DNA from: Seleniivibrio sp.
GTDB lineage: Bacteria > Chrysiogenota > Deferribacteres > Deferribacterales > Geovibrionaceae
NCBI RefSeq assembly: GCF_021209385.1
Contig: NZ_JAJOIL010000033.1
Location: forward strand, 1-45,360
Direction: 5' to 3'
Length of the DNA stretch: 45,360 bases
Part shown: in pieces, positions 14,606-23,652 of the stretch
Layout: the number at the start of each line of letters is the position of its first letter
Position numbering within the stretch: the first letter of the stretch is position 1
Notes under the pieces: generated by a model
What the model was told of the DNA's origin: nothing
Database searches by the model: none
The model's input: only the letters and a program-made list of their open reading frames with translations
Program-made: the position numbers and the translations under genes

Positions 14606-15778
14606 ATGGCTAAGTGCATCAAAGATCTGAACCTTAAAGGAAAAAGAGTATTTATCCGCGTGGATTTCAACGTTCCCGTTAAAAGCGGCGTCGTTAAAGA
14701 CGACACCCGCATAGTGGAGGCGATGAAGACCATCCGCTATGCACAGGGGCAGGGCGCAAAGGTTATCCTTGCTTCTCACCTCGGCAGACCCAAAGGCGAG
14801 AAGAACCCAGATTATACGCTGGCTCCCGTTGCAAAATATATAACGGACAAATTCATGCCCGTTACGTTTGTTGAAGACTGCATAGGCGCGCCGGTAGCAG
14901 ACGCAGTGGCAAAGATGAATGACGGAGACGTTATCCTTCTTGAAAACCTGCGTTACTACAAAGGTGAAGAGAAGAACGACCCGGAATTTGTGAAAGCTCT
15001 TGCCGCAAACGCAGGCGTTTATATAAACGATGCTTTCGGCACATGCCACCGCAAACACGCGTCAACATACGGCATGGCAGAACTTATCCATGACAAGGCG
15101 GCAGGCTTCCTTGTTGAAAAAGAGATACAGTATTTCAGCCAGCTTATAAAAAATCCCGCAAGACCCTTCGGCGCCATTGTAGGCGGTGCGAAGGTTTCCG
15201 ACAAGATAGGCGTCATTAAGTCCCTTCTGGAACTTGCAGACGATATTTTTGTGGGCGGCGCAATGGCCTATACGTTCCTGAAATATCAGGGACACACTGT
15301 CGGTACGTCTATGGTTGAGGACGACCAGCTCAACGTTGTCGAGGAGATATTTGCCATAGCCAAGAAGAAGCAGGTCAAAATCATGCTTCCTATGGATCAT
15401 GTGATATCCAAAGAATTCTGCGGTGAGCCTTGTGCCTGTGACTGTGCGGACATTCCGGACGGATGCATGGGACTTGATATAGGCCCGAAAACTGCGGATA
15501 TGTATATCCATGAGCTGAACAGATGCAAAACAATACTCTGGAACGGCCCTATGGGCGTTTTCGAGAACCCGCAATATGCAAACGGCACATTTTCAATAGC
15601 CCGCGCACTTGGCGGAGCGGAAGGAACTGTAGTTGTGGGGGGCGGCGATTCTGTTGCCGCTGTTAACCTTGCTGGCGTCAGCGATACGATTGATCATATC
15701 TCAACGGGCGGCGGGGCTTCACTTGAGTTTATTGAGTTCGGTTCTCTCCCGGGGATAGATATTCTGGATAGAAATTAA
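14606..15778 (+). CDS. pgk: Phosphoglycerate kinase
   Basis: Makes ATP from 1,3-bisphosphoglycerate and ADP. 390 aa, monomeric, two-domain, standard length. The signature RVDFNVPVKSG near residue 18, HLGRPKGEKN near 56, ENLRYYKGEEKNDPEF near 110, the hinge GGAKVSDKIGV near 193, WNGPMGVFE near 313 and GGGDSVAA near 347 are all intact. Odd: the insert CGEPCACDCADIPDGC (about residues 271-286) is cysteine-rich, with five cysteines in 16 residues; normally this stretch of PGK reads as a plain loop. Last gene before a strong terminator. Confidence 0.96.
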   Translation: MAKCIKDLNLKGKRVFIRVDFNVPVKSGVVKDDTRIVEAMKTIRYAQGQGAKVILASHLGRPKGEKNPDYTLAPVAKYITDKFMPVTFVEDCIGAPVADAVAKMNDGDVILLENLRYYKGEEKNDPEFVKALAANAGVYINDAFGTCHRKHASTYGMAELIHDKAAGFLVEKEIQYFSQLIKNPARPFGAIVGGAKVSDKIGVIKSLLELADDIFVGGAMAYTFLKYQGHTVGTSMVEDDQLNVVEEIFAIAKKKQVKIMLPMDHVISKEFCGEPCACDCADIPDGCMGLDIGPKTADMYIHELNRCKTILWNGPMGVFENPQYANGTFSIARALGGAEGTVVVGGGDSVAAVNLAGVSDTIDHISTGGGASLEFIEFGSLPGIDILDRN

Positions 15779-15781
15779 AGT

Positions 15782-15806
15782 GCGGGGCTTTTGCCCCGCT
15801 TTTTTT
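15782..15806 (+). terminator. Factor-independent terminator after pgk
   Basis: GCGGGGC (15782-15788), TTTT loop, GCCCCGC (15793-15799), then seven T. Perfect 7-bp GC-rich stem. Confidence 0.95.
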
Positions 15807-15816
15807 GATGTATTTT

Positions 15817-15935
15817 TGGCGTTTATATACTGCGCATTACTTCGTCAGACTTTTTTCGGAACTGCTCACATACTGCTTTGTATGCTCGCAGCCCGCTCAA
15901 AAAGACTTCCTTGTACTGCTTGTATCTAAACACCA
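15817..15935. repeat. Long imperfect palindrome (119 bp)
   Basis: The left arm begins TGGCGTTTATATACTGC and the right arm ends GTATCTAAACACCA, its near reverse complement. The pairing continues through GACTTTTTTCGG / CTCAAAAAGAC and CTCACATAC / GTATGCTCGCAG to a short centre near 15876. Nearly the whole 119 bp pairs with itself with scattered mismatches. It lies between the pgk terminator and the Nudix gene. It looks like a MITE-type remnant, not a gene; I see no second copy in the window. Confidence 0.75.
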
Positions 15936-15973
15936 ATTATGATGTAGCCGACAGTTACGCTACCTGAGGTCTT

Positions 15974-16351
15974 ATGAAAGAAATTGATGTTGTTGCGGCA
16001 GTTCTCAACAAAGACGGTAAGTATTTCATAGCGCGTCGTCCGCTGGACAGACAGCTTGGAGGTCTTTGGGAGTTTCCGGGCGGGAAGGTTGAATCGGGCG
16101 AGACACACGAAGAGGCGCTTGTCCGCGAGATGCTGGAAGAATTCGATGCAGACGTAAAAGTGTGCAGGTTTATTCAAACAATTCAAAAAGTTGCACATGA
16201 GAGAAAAATAATTTTGCACTTCTACCATTCAGAGCTTATTTCGACAAGATTTGAAATGAAAGAGCATATTGACATGTTTTGGGGAACCGTGGACGAGCTC
16301 AAAACGAAAGAACTCGCCCCAGGTGACTATGAAATTCTCGATTATCTGTAA
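15974..16351 (+). CDS. Nudix hydrolase, MutT-like
   Basis: 125 aa, the MutT length. The Nudix box starts WEFPGGKVESGET near residue 35 and continues EEALVREMLEEFDA. Compared with the consensus GX5EX7REUXEEXGU, the terminal glycine is aspartate, while all metal-binding glutamates remain. The WEFPGGK context is that of 8-oxo-dGTP diphosphatases such as MutT, which clean oxidised nucleotides from the pool; other (d)NTP substrates are possible. It ends 10 bp inside the convergent DUF815 gene. I see no clear ribosome binding site. Confidence 0.82.
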   Translation: MKEIDVVAAVLNKDGKYFIARRPLDRQLGGLWEFPGGKVESGETHEEALVREMLEEFDADVKVCRFIQTIQKVAHERKIILHFYHSELISTRFEMKEHIDMFWGTVDELKTKELAPGDYEILDYL

Positions 16352-17076
16352 ATATTTTTGTAAATAGCGAACTGTTTGGCTATTCTGCCGCTTCTTCCGC
16401 CTCTGTCCATGGCATAGGCTTCTGCTTCAGTTTCCCAATTTTCATAAGCACCTATGTCAAATAATTCAAGATATGATTTAACAATTCGTTTGTAATCTTT
16501 TGGATTCAATGGATAAAAGCCGATAGCAAGTCCGAAGCGTGCGAAAAGAGAGGCTTTTTCGTTGACCTCGTCCCTGTCATACACATCGCCGAAGGTTTCA
16601 GCTTTTTCAGTTATCATGTGGCGCTTGTTTGATGTAGCCACAAAGATGCAGTTTTTAGGTTTTTCTTCCAGTCCGCCTTCAAGGATAGACTTGAAAAGAC
16701 GGTACATGGAATCGCCCGCATCAAAGGAGATGTCATCCATGTATATCATTACATAGCGATCGGGCATTTTGCGGATTTCTCCATACAGACCATAGAGATC
16801 CGTGATATCTGTATGACGGAATTCAACCGCAGTGAGACCCTCTTCCGCGTATTCGGTAAGGAGCATTTTTATCATAGTTGACTTGCCCAGACCCTTCTCT
16901 CCCCAGAGGAGCATATTGAGTGCGGGTATGCCTTTCACGAACGCTTCTATATTCTTAACAGCCAGATTAACCTGCCTGTCTATGGCGACAAGGTCGCCCT
17001 TTTTAACCTGTTCTATGTGGTCTATCTGGACGAGTTCGCCTTCAATCCACCTGTAAGCATTTGTTTTATTTCCCAA
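16342..17076 (-). CDS. DUF815 family AAA-like ATPase
   Basis: 244 aa, DUF815 (PF05673) P-loop ATPase of unknown biological role. The Walker A is [10 protein letters not shown] near residue 58, the Walker B is IYMDDISFD near 110, and a sensor-1-like ATSNKRH near 147 follows. The C-terminal [13 protein letters not shown] is the helical lid with the conserved SGR pattern of this family. Its start lies 11 bp inside the end of hemB, so it is the last gene of the heme operon here. Whether it acts on a heme enzyme or is only carried along is not known. Confidence 0.85.
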   Translation of the reverse strand: MGNKTNAYRWIEGELVQIDHIEQVKKGDLVAIDRQVNLAVKNIEAFVKGIPALNMLLWGEKGLGKSTMIKMLLTEYAEEGLTAVEFRHTDITDLYGLYGEIRKMPDRYVMIYMDDISFDAGDSMYRLFKSILEGGLEEKPKNCIFVATSNKRHMITEKAETFGDVYDRDEVNEKASLFARFGLAIGFYPLNPKDYKRIVKSYLELFDIGAYENWETEAEAYAMDRGGRSGRIAKQFAIYKNIYR

Positions 17077-18037
17077 GAGTTTTCGCCGCTTCCTTCGCGT
17101 AATAGGTTATGATTATATCGGCTCCCGCGCGTTTGATTGATGTGAGTGCTTCCATCATGGCTCTGTGTCCGTCCATCCAGCCGAGCTGGTCAGCCGCCAT
17201 TATCATGGCATATTCACCGCTGACTTGGTATGCCGCAACAGGCCTGTCGAAGTTCTGTTTCAGGTCGCTTATCAGATCCAGATAGGGCAGCGCGGGCTTG
17301 ACCATAATAATGTCAGCGCCTTCTGCAATGTCCAGAGCCGCTTCTTTCAGTCCCTCTGTGCGGTTTGCGGGATCCATCTGATATGTTTTCCTGTCGCCGA
17401 ATTTCGGTGTTGATTCTGCCGCCTCGCGGAAAGGACCGTAGAAGGCGGAGCAGTATTTAACAGAATAGCTCATTATCGGTATGTTGGAATAGCCGTTGTC
17501 GTCAAGGATGTTTCGCATCTCTTCAACGCGTCCGTCCATCATATCGCTGGGTGCCACCATGTCTGCGCCTGCTTTGACATGTGTAAGGGTTTCAAGCGCG
17601 AGATAGTGGAGTGTTTCGTCGTTGTCCACTTCGCCGTTCTTGATGATACCGCAGTGACCGTGGTCTGTATATTCGCACATGCATACGTCAGTGATGACAA
17701 GCAGGTCTTTGACGTGTGCTTTAATGGCGCGGATAGCTTTCTGTATGATTCCGTGTTCGTTGTATGCTTCGGAACCCATTTCGTCTTTATATGCGGGGAT
17801 CCCGAAAAGGATAACACCGGGGATTCCGAGGGCTTTAACCTCTTCACATTCTTTAACGACGTTGTCTATGGACATCTGATATACGCCGGGCATTGAGGAC
17901 ACGGGATTTTTAATGTTCTCGCCTTCGCAGACGAACAGAGGGTAGATGAAGTCATTCGCGCTTAGTGTGGTTTCGCGCACCATCCGTCTCATTGTTTCGC
18001 TGGTTCTCAGTCTTCTGGGTCTGTCAATGGGGAACAT
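17066..18037 (-). CDS. hemB: Delta-aminolevulinic acid dehydratase (porphobilinogen synthase)
   Basis: Joins two 5-aminolevulinate molecules into porphobilinogen. 323 aa, TIM barrel, octameric. The two active-site lysines are visible: K194 in [16 protein letters not shown] and K247 in [13 protein letters not shown]. The cysteines C119, C121 and C129 in [13 protein letters not shown] form the zinc site, so this is the zinc-dependent rather than the magnesium-only type. Fifth gene of hemX-hemA-hemC-hemD-hemB. Confidence 0.96.
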   Translation of the reverse strand: MFPIDRPRRLRTSETMRRMVRETTLSANDFIYPLFVCEGENIKNPVSSMPGVYQMSIDNVVKECEEVKALGIPGVILFGIPAYKDEMGSEAYNEHGIIQKAIRAIKAHVKDLLVITDVCMCEYTDHGHCGIIKNGEVDNDETLHYLALETLTHVKAGADMVAPSDMMDGRVEEMRNILDDNGYSNIPIMSYSVKYCSAFYGPFREAAESTPKFGDRKTYQMDPANRTEGLKEAALDIAEGADIIMVKPALPYLDLISDLKQNFDRPVAAYQVSGEYAMIMAADQLGWMDGHRAMMEALTSIKRAGADIIITYYAKEAAKTLGK

Positions 18038-18047
18038 ATGTCACCTC

Positions 18048-18725
18048 TTAAAGTGTGTTTATTATCTCTGTCATAGCCTCAAGGGTGAAATCCTTTGGGG
18101 TCAGGCAATCTTTGTTATATTTCTTTACCGCATCTGCGGTGGTCTTTCCTATCACAACAATGGTTTTGTCGGTATCAGTTATGTCAAAAAAAGCTCGGAC
18201 TGCGGACGGCGATGCGAAAGTCACCACGTCTATTCTGTTTTCCGCCATAAAAGCGTCGATATCTTCTTTTGTCCGTGGGGCAGGAACCGTTCTGTATATA
18301 GTGACAATTTCAGCGGTGCATTGGTTCTGTTTCAGCCACTCATGGAAATTTCCTGCGCGTGTTTCAGCGCCCGCCATGAGAAAAGTCTTCCCAGTCAGGT
18401 TACATCCGGAAAATAGTGCAATGAGTCCTTCTGCGGAGAATTCATCCGGCATGAGGTCTACGGTGTATCCTGCTTTTTCCATTGCCGCTTTCGTTGCTGA
18501 ACCGACGGCAGCTATCTGACCGAAACGGACAGAATCTTTATATTTGTCAAAGTATTTCACAGCGTTGAGGCTGGTGAAAACTCCGAAATCGTAATAACCG
18601 CCTATTTCTGCGTCAACGGGAACGCACTCTATCATCGGCAGGGAAAACGGTGTATGACCCGCCTGCGACAGAAGTTTCGCAAACTTTGCGTATTTGTCGG
18701 CTTCCCGTGTTACAAGGACGTTCAT
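18048..18725 (-). CDS. hemD: Uroporphyrinogen-III synthase
   Basis: Cyclises hydroxymethylbilane with inversion of ring D. 225 aa, slightly short for the family (about 240-260). HemD sequences diverge strongly. Here the support is VLVTREADKYAKFAKLL at the N-terminus, the inter-domain pattern YDFGVFTSLNAVKYF, IAAVGSATKAAMEKAG near residue 72, and FASPSAVRAFF...VVIGKTTADA in the second domain, together with its place between hemC and hemB. Its start overlaps the hemC stop by one base. Confidence 0.88.
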   Translation of the reverse strand: MNVLVTREADKYAKFAKLLSQAGHTPFSLPMIECVPVDAEIGGYYDFGVFTSLNAVKYFDKYKDSVRFGQIAAVGSATKAAMEKAGYTVDLMPDEFSAEGLIALFSGCNLTGKTFLMAGAETRAGNFHEWLKQNQCTAEIVTIYRTVPAPRTKEDIDAFMAENRIDVVTFASPSAVRAFFDITDTDKTIVVIGKTTADAVKKYNKDCLTPKDFTLEAMTEIINTL

Positions 18726-19648
18726 CAGGCGTTTTTGTAGATTTCGTCCAGTATCTCTTTTCCGCCTGCACCGAGTATTCTGTCGGCGAGGGCTGTTCCG
18801 AGAGCTTCTGCATCTTTGATATCGCCGTTGATGTTCTCTTCGATGAAGGTGTTTCCGTCTATATCGGAAACGAGACCGCGCATGGAGATGATATTGTCTT
18901 TAACAACGGAGTGTCCGGCGATGGGTGCCTGACATCCGCCTTCCAGACGGCGCAGGAATGAGCGTTCGCATTTAACGCGTGTTTCGGTCTCTTCGTGGCG
19001 AAGGAAGTTCAGCAGGTTCATCATCTCTGCATCGTTCTCGCGTATCTCTATGCCGAGGATTCCCTGACAGCAAGCGGGGAGCATCATTTCGGTGTTGAAT
19101 GTCTCGCGTACGCGCTCTTCAAAACCGAGGCGTACAAGTCCTGCTTTTGCAAGGATGATACAGTCGTATTCGCCCTTTTCAAGCTTGGCAAGGCGGGTGT
19201 TCACGTTGCCGCGCAGGTCTTTGATCACGAGGTCGGGACGGTATTTTTTGAGCTGTACCTTTCTGCGCAGGCTGCTTGTGCCTACGATTGCGCCCTGAGG
19301 CAGTTCGTCCAGCTTGTTGTATTTAACGGAAACGAAGCAGTCATAGGGTGTTTCGCCTATGGGGCTTGCGTAGAGTGTCAGTCCTTCGGGCAGTTCCATG
19401 GGAACGTCCTTCATGCTGTGTACGGCTATGTCGGCAGTGCCATCCAGAAGCGCCTGTTCGATCTCTTTAACAAACAGACCTTTGCCGCCTATCTTTGCCA
19501 GCGGTACGTCGAGGATGATGTCCCCTTTTGTTTTTATGACGTTAAGCTCAACCTCAACTCCGTGTTTTTCCATAAGCAGAGCCTTGATATGTTCCGCCTG
19601 CCAGAGTGCGAGGTTGCTGCCTCTTGTTGCTATTACGACTTTTTTCAT
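18725..19648 (-). CDS. hemC: Hydroxymethylbilane synthase (porphobilinogen deaminase)
   Basis: Polymerises four porphobilinogens on a covalently bound dipyrromethane cofactor. 307 aa. Key features: IATRGSNLALWQAE at the N-terminus, HSMKDVPMELPEGL near residue 77 with the catalytic aspartate, GTSSLRRKVQL near 123, RGNVNTRLAKL near 146, and the cofactor-attachment cysteine C239 in LEGGCQAPIAGHS. The start overlaps the hemA stop (ATGA). Confidence 0.96.
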   Translation of the reverse strand: MKKVVIATRGSNLALWQAEHIKALLMEKHGVEVELNVIKTKGDIILDVPLAKIGGKGLFVKEIEQALLDGTADIAVHSMKDVPMELPEGLTLYASPIGETPYDCFVSVKYNKLDELPQGAIVGTSSLRRKVQLKKYRPDLVIKDLRGNVNTRLAKLEKGEYDCIILAKAGLVRLGFEERVRETFNTEMMLPACCQGILGIEIRENDAEMMNLLNFLRHEETETRVKCERSFLRRLEGGCQAPIAGHSVVKDNIISMRGLVSDIDGNTFIEENINGDIKDAEALGTALADRILGAGGKEILDEIYKNA

Positions 19649-20916
19649 TTCATATCCTCAAGTTCAAATAAGATTTTAAGCGCCTCGTCCAGCGAGTACT
19701 TACCTTTGACAGCCGAAGCGTTCTTAAGGTTCTTCAGCGGCGTGTGCAGTACCTTGTTCATGTATGCGGTTACGAGGTATTCTATTTTTGCAAGTTCGTT
19801 CTTGTCTTCGATTTTGAATTTGGATGAAAAGCGTTTAAGCTCCTCTTCCTTTTTATCCTCAAACTGCTGACGCAGAGATTTGATAACGGGGATTATCTTC
19901 ATGGATTCCAGCCATTCGTAGAACATGGCAAGACCCGCGTCGATGTATTCCATGGCTTTCACAGCCTCTTTTTCGCGCTGTTTGCGGTTTGCGTCAACCA
20001 CAGCTTTAAGGTCGTCTATGCTGTAAACGTATACGTTTTCAAGTTCGTTTATAAGGGGGTCAATGTCTCTGGGAACTGCTATGTCTATGAAGAACATAGG
20101 ACGGCGCTTTCTCAGCGCCATAGCATCTTTAACATCAGCCGCGGTAACGAGAAGCTCTGTCGCTCCCGTCGAGCTTATTATTATGTCTGAATCAGGAAGG
20201 CAGGTTTTGAAGCTGTCAAACTCAACAGCCGAACCGTTTACCTCGCCTGCGAGACGCTGTGCTTTTTCAAATGTTCTGTTGGTGACTGTGATGCCGCCTA
20301 TCCCTGCCGTGACAAGGTGTTTGGACGCCAGCTCACACATTTCGCCCGCGCCTATGATGAGTGCGTGTTTGTCGGAAAGACTTCCGAATATCTTTGTTGC
20401 AAGTTCCACAGCGGCGTAGCTGACGGAGACGGGGTTTTCACCGATGCCAGTATAGGTGCGCACTTTTTTGGTGGTCTTGATAGTGTATTCCTCAAGTTTT
20501 TTGAGGAAGGTACCCGCGCCGCCGTAGAGACGGCAGTTCTCGAACGAATCCTTGACCTGACCGAATATCTGCGGTTCGCCCATGACAAGTGAGTCAAGAC
20601 CGCTTGCCACACGGAAGATATGGCGCACGGAATCCTCTCCGCAGTGGATGTAGGTGTATTTGCGAAGTTCCGATCTGTCCATTTTGCAGTGTTCGGAAAC
20701 AATTTCAAGAACGCTTTCGATGTTGCACAGGAAATCGTCGGTCACAATGTAGTATTCCACTCTGTTGCAGGTGGAGATTATCATCGCCTCATAGATCCTG
20801 TCGTTGCTCATTATTTCAGAATAAATCTCAGCAAGTTCCGAACCGTCAACAGCAAGGGTTTCCCTTACGCCGACAGGCGCGGTGTTGTGGTTTAAGCCTA
20901 AGACTGCAAGTTGCAT
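19645..20916 (-). CDS. hemA: Glutamyl-tRNA reductase
   Basis: Reduces glutamyl-tRNA to glutamate-1-semialdehyde, the first step of the C5 heme pathway. 423 aa. The catalytic cysteine C50 lies in IISTCNRVEYY, the substrate-binding site in the AVASG-like FRVASGLDSLVMGEPQI stretch near residue 107, and the NADPH site in IIGAGEMCELASK near 190. The C-terminal helical dimerisation domain is complete. hemL, which makes the next step, is not in the window. An 8-bp gap separates it from the membrane protein gene upstream. Confidence 0.96.
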   Translation of the reverse strand: MQLAVLGLNHNTAPVGVRETLAVDGSELAEIYSEIMSNDRIYEAMIISTCNRVEYYIVTDDFLCNIESVLEIVSEHCKMDRSELRKYTYIHCGEDSVRHIFRVASGLDSLVMGEPQIFGQVKDSFENCRLYGGAGTFLKKLEEYTIKTTKKVRTYTGIGENPVSVSYAAVELATKIFGSLSDKHALIIGAGEMCELASKHLVTAGIGGITVTNRTFEKAQRLAGEVNGSAVEFDSFKTCLPDSDIIISSTGATELLVTAADVKDAMALRKRRPMFFIDIAVPRDIDPLINELENVYVYSIDDLKAVVDANRKQREKEAVKAMEYIDAGLAMFYEWLESMKIIPVIKSLRQQFEDKKEEELKRFSSKFKIEDKNELAKIEYLVTAYMNKVLHTPLKNLKNASAVKGKYSLDEALKILFELEDMK

Positions 20917-20923
20917 ATTAATT

Positions 20924-21715
20924 TCATCCCATTACAAAAAAAGCCACACCGACGTATGTAATCAGTACGGAAATAAAACCTACTATGGTAGACAAAGCCG
21001 TGTCCTTTGGGGACATCCCTTTGATCTGTTTGTAAAAAGTTATGCCGCTGTAAATTATCCATGTGATTATGGCAAAAACAAGCTTGGGGCTGTAGATGTT
21101 TATTACCCCATTGGCATACATCATCCATATAAGCCCCGAAAGAAGACCTATGGTGAAGGTATAGAAACCGATGTAAAGAGTTGTGTTGATAAGCTTGTCT
21201 ATTGTGTCAAGGGGCGGAAAGGTGCGGAAGATTATCCCGAAGTTTTTGTTCTTAAGCTGGCGCTCCTGAACAAAATACATTATGCCGCCGATTGTTGAGA
21301 CCATGAAAAAAGCGGTGCCGATTATTGTGAATGGCAGGTGGATATAGAGCCAGAAACCTGCCGCATGGGGATTTATGTTAGCGGGGATACCTCCTGCGAA
21401 ACGGGCTATCATAATGAAAAGCACCGTAAGCGGGAAGATGAAAAGACCCAGCGTAAGTCTGCGGTATTTTATGTACATCATGATGTAAACAAGCATCAGC
21501 GCCTGCGAAAGGAAAAGGAAAAGTCCGCTGACAGACCCGAAAGGGAGCATGTGTTTTGTCTGCCAAAGTGTGATGAACTGCGCCGATGAGAACACAAGAC
21601 CAAGAACGGCGAAGATGTTTGTTATTGACGCAAGCCTCTGATAGCCCATGAATATGAACAGGGTGACATGCAGAAGCGCAAGCACTGCGCACAGAATGGA
21701 AAGATCAAAAAACAT
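20924..21715 (-). CDS. HemX / CcsA-like membrane protein
   Basis: 263-aa integral membrane protein with about eight hydrophobic helices, of the cytochrome c assembly (CcsA/HemX/YpjD) superfamily. The histidine-containing stretch HAAGFWLYIHLPFTIIG near residue 120 fits the conserved histidines, but I do not see the tryptophan-rich WWD motif of true CcsA, so HemX is the better name. HemX-like proteins are first in many hemA operons and affect glutamyl-tRNA reductase levels. I start at the ATG at 21715; a TTG at 21769 would add 18 non-hydrophobic residues. It begins the heme operon. Confidence 0.75.
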   Translation of the reverse strand: MFFDLSILCAVLALLHVTLFIFMGYQRLASITNIFAVLGLVFSSAQFITLWQTKHMLPFGSVSGLFLFLSQALMLVYIMMYIKYRRLTLGLFIFPLTVLFIMIARFAGGIPANINPHAAGFWLYIHLPFTIIGTAFFMVSTIGGIMYFVQERQLKNKNFGIIFRTFPPLDTIDKLINTTLYIGFYTFTIGLLSGLIWMMYANGVINIYSPKLVFAIITWIIYSGITFYKQIKGMSPKDTALSTIVGFISVLITYVGVAFFVMG

Positions 21716-21782
21716 GTTTAGTCCGCTCCGTTCAGGCACAAAAAAAGTGCCGTAATGGCTTATAATCAAAACCTGAAACTAA

Positions 21783-21788
21783 ATTATA
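21783..21788 (-). promoter_or_regulatory. Likely -10 box of the heme operon
   Basis: A perfect TATAAT on the minus strand, about 68 bp before the ATG at 21715; the hexamer 17 bp upstream (CTTTCA) is a weak -35. The remaining 160 bp up to the divergent gene at 21949 is AT-rich and includes a weak palindrome ACAAAAA-CAA-TTTTTGT at 21895-21911. Confidence 0.4.
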
Positions 21789-21948
21789 TATAACACAGGT
21801 ATTTTTGAAAGGGAAAATTTATTAAGATGAAATGCAAAATTATTTCATAAATGAGATTTTATATTGCGTCATACGCTATTTAGGGCGTACAACAACAAAA
21901 ACAATTTTTGTACTTGCATTTAATTGATTTAGGACGAAATTGATGTAG

Positions 21949-22824
21949 ATGGTAAACTTTATGACAGAAATGATCGGCACTCCCATATCGCTTGAACACA
22001 AGCCAACGCTTTCTCCAATGCTGAAATCAGTTAATATCCCTGTATCCGAATACAGCTTTCAGAACCTTTATCTTTTTCGGGGCAACCATGATTATCATGT
22101 TTTTAAAAAGGACGGGTTCACTTTCCTTCAGGGTACCACCTATGACGGCAAAACGCACATCATGCCTGCTGCCGACCTGCGGGATGTTCCCGTTGAAACC
22201 CTGCGGGAGTTGCAGAAAAACTGCGATTTTTTCTTTCCGGTTTTTGAGGACTGGGCGGAGTATTTCAAACAGTACGGCGTAAACCTGACATATCAGGACG
22301 GCGACACGGATTATATCTATACCAGTGTTAAGATGTCCACCTATGCAGGACGCAAGCTCCACAAGAAACGCAACCTTCTTAAACAGTTTACACAGCTCTA
22401 TTCCGCTACGGCGTTCCTGATAACACAGGACAACATAGCCGATGCGTTCTATATACTTGATGAATGGCAGTCACAGGCTGACCTGCCGCAAGACCAGACA
22501 GACTACAATGCCTGCCATGAGGCGCTCACTCTTTACAAAGAGCTTGGCATCTGCGGCGGGATTTACTACGCGGACAAGAAGCCAGCGGCTTTTATTCTCG
22601 GCGAGGAGCTGACGGAGAATACATACGTCATGCACTTTGCGAAGGGTCTGACAACATACAAAGGTATTTATCAGTTCATCTATAACGATTTTGCGTCAAT
22701 TCTGCCGAAAAGGTACGAATTCATAAACTTTGAGCAGGATCTGGGCAGTGTTGCCCTGCGCGTGGCGAAAACCAGCTACGTTCCCGATATGCTTGTCAGA
22801 AAGTACAGAATGACCTTTATTTAG
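21949..22824 (+). CDS. DUF2156 (GNAT-fold, LPG-synthase C-terminal-like) protein
   Basis: 291-aa soluble protein matching the DUF2156 / phosphatidylglycerol lysyltransferase C-terminal family, built from two GNAT-like acetyltransferase folds. Recognisable parts are YSFQNLYLFRG near residue 35, YTSVKMSTYAGRKLHKKRN near 124 and the final YEFINFEQDLGS and YVPDMLVRKYRM blocks. True lysyltransferases carry an N-terminal membrane flippase, which is absent here, so the protein may be a stand-alone aminoacyl or acyl transferase. The ATG at 21949 lacks a ribosome binding site; the ATG at 21961 is an alternative. The end overlaps the convergent permease gene by 8 bp. Confidence 0.8.
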   Translation: MVNFMTEMIGTPISLEHKPTLSPMLKSVNIPVSEYSFQNLYLFRGNHDYHVFKKDGFTFLQGTTYDGKTHIMPAADLRDVPVETLRELQKNCDFFFPVFEDWAEYFKQYGVNLTYQDGDTDYIYTSVKMSTYAGRKLHKKRNLLKQFTQLYSATAFLITQDNIADAFYILDEWQSQADLPQDQTDYNACHEALTLYKELGICGGIYYADKKPAAFILGEELTENTYVMHFAKGLTTYKGIYQFIYNDFASILPKRYEFINFEQDLGSVALRVAKTSYVPDMLVRKYRMTFI

Positions 22825-23572
22825 TGACAAGAAGAAGGATTGCAAAAAGTATAACTGCGGCTGAAACGAATCTTTTGATGAACACGTTTCCTGCCCTGAC
22901 AGAGAATTTCGCAGCGATAACGGCACCTGCCGCCATACCCAGCCCAAGTAATATCCCCTGAAGCCAGACAACCTTACCGTTGTAAATGAATACCACCATT
23001 GAAAGTGTTGCCGTAGACAGGTTCATGAACATCTTTATAGCATTGCCGCGTATGTAATCCATGCCGCTCATTACACAGTAAGCAAGCACGAGGAATCCTA
23101 CACCCGCCTGAATGAATCCGCTGTATATACCCATGACAAAGAAAACCAGAGAGCAGATGACGGTGTTTTTCAGGTCTTTTTCGAGGTCTTCGGTGACCTT
23201 TGAAGATTTCGGTTTGAAAAAGGTGACAAGTGTCATAATGACCATGAAAAACGCGAGATATTTGCGGAAAGCATCCTCTGCGACGATTGTCGCAAGGTAT
23301 GAACCCAGAAGCGCTCCCGTAACTGAGGGCAGGATGGATACTTTGCCCATGCGGACAGGGAAATAACCCATAGTGCGGAATTTGTTGAAGCCGAAAACGG
23401 ATTGAATCCAGATGCCGAGCCTGTTGGTGGCGTTTGCCACTGTGGGGTCGAGACCTGTAAATATGAGCAGTGGCGTCGTCAGGAACGAACCTCCGCCTGC
23501 CATAGTGTTTATGAATCCGGCGAAGAAGCCGAATGTCGGAAGTATCAGATATTTAAGCAGTTCAAAATCCAT
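22817..23572 (-). CDS. TauE/SafE family sulfite/anion permease
   Basis: Inner-membrane protein of about 251 aa with roughly eight hydrophobic helices (DUF81). The family motif FFAGFINTMAGGGSFLTTP lies near residue 15 and the second-half counterpart GIYSGFIQAGVGFLVL near 145. Members export sulfite, sulfonates or organic anions; the substrate is not predictable. I start at the ATG at 23572; a TTG at 23578 with AGG 7 nt upstream is equally possible. The longer frame to 23725 is a by-product of the repeat at 23653-23721 and is not used. Confidence 0.85.
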   Translation of the reverse strand: MDFELLKYLILPTFGFFAGFINTMAGGGSFLTTPLLIFTGLDPTVANATNRLGIWIQSVFGFNKFRTMGYFPVRMGKVSILPSVTGALLGSYLATIVAEDAFRKYLAFFMVIMTLVTFFKPKSSKVTEDLEKDLKNTVICSLVFFVMGIYSGFIQAGVGFLVLAYCVMSGMDYIRGNAIKMFMNLSTATLSMVVFIYNGKVVWLQGILLGLGMAAGAVIAAKFSVRAGNVFIKRFVSAAVILFAILLLVTK

Positions 23573-23652
23573 CGGCAATACTATACCTAAAAACTGCATA
23601 TGGGCAAACGGAAAAAAATAAATTATAAATAAAATGTATTGAGTAAAGACGG

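Noticed and set aside
21895-21911. Hairpin ACAAAAA/TTTTTGT as terminator or operator
   Set aside because: The stem is nearly all A-T and lies in an AT-rich divergent gap, where such matches arise by chance.
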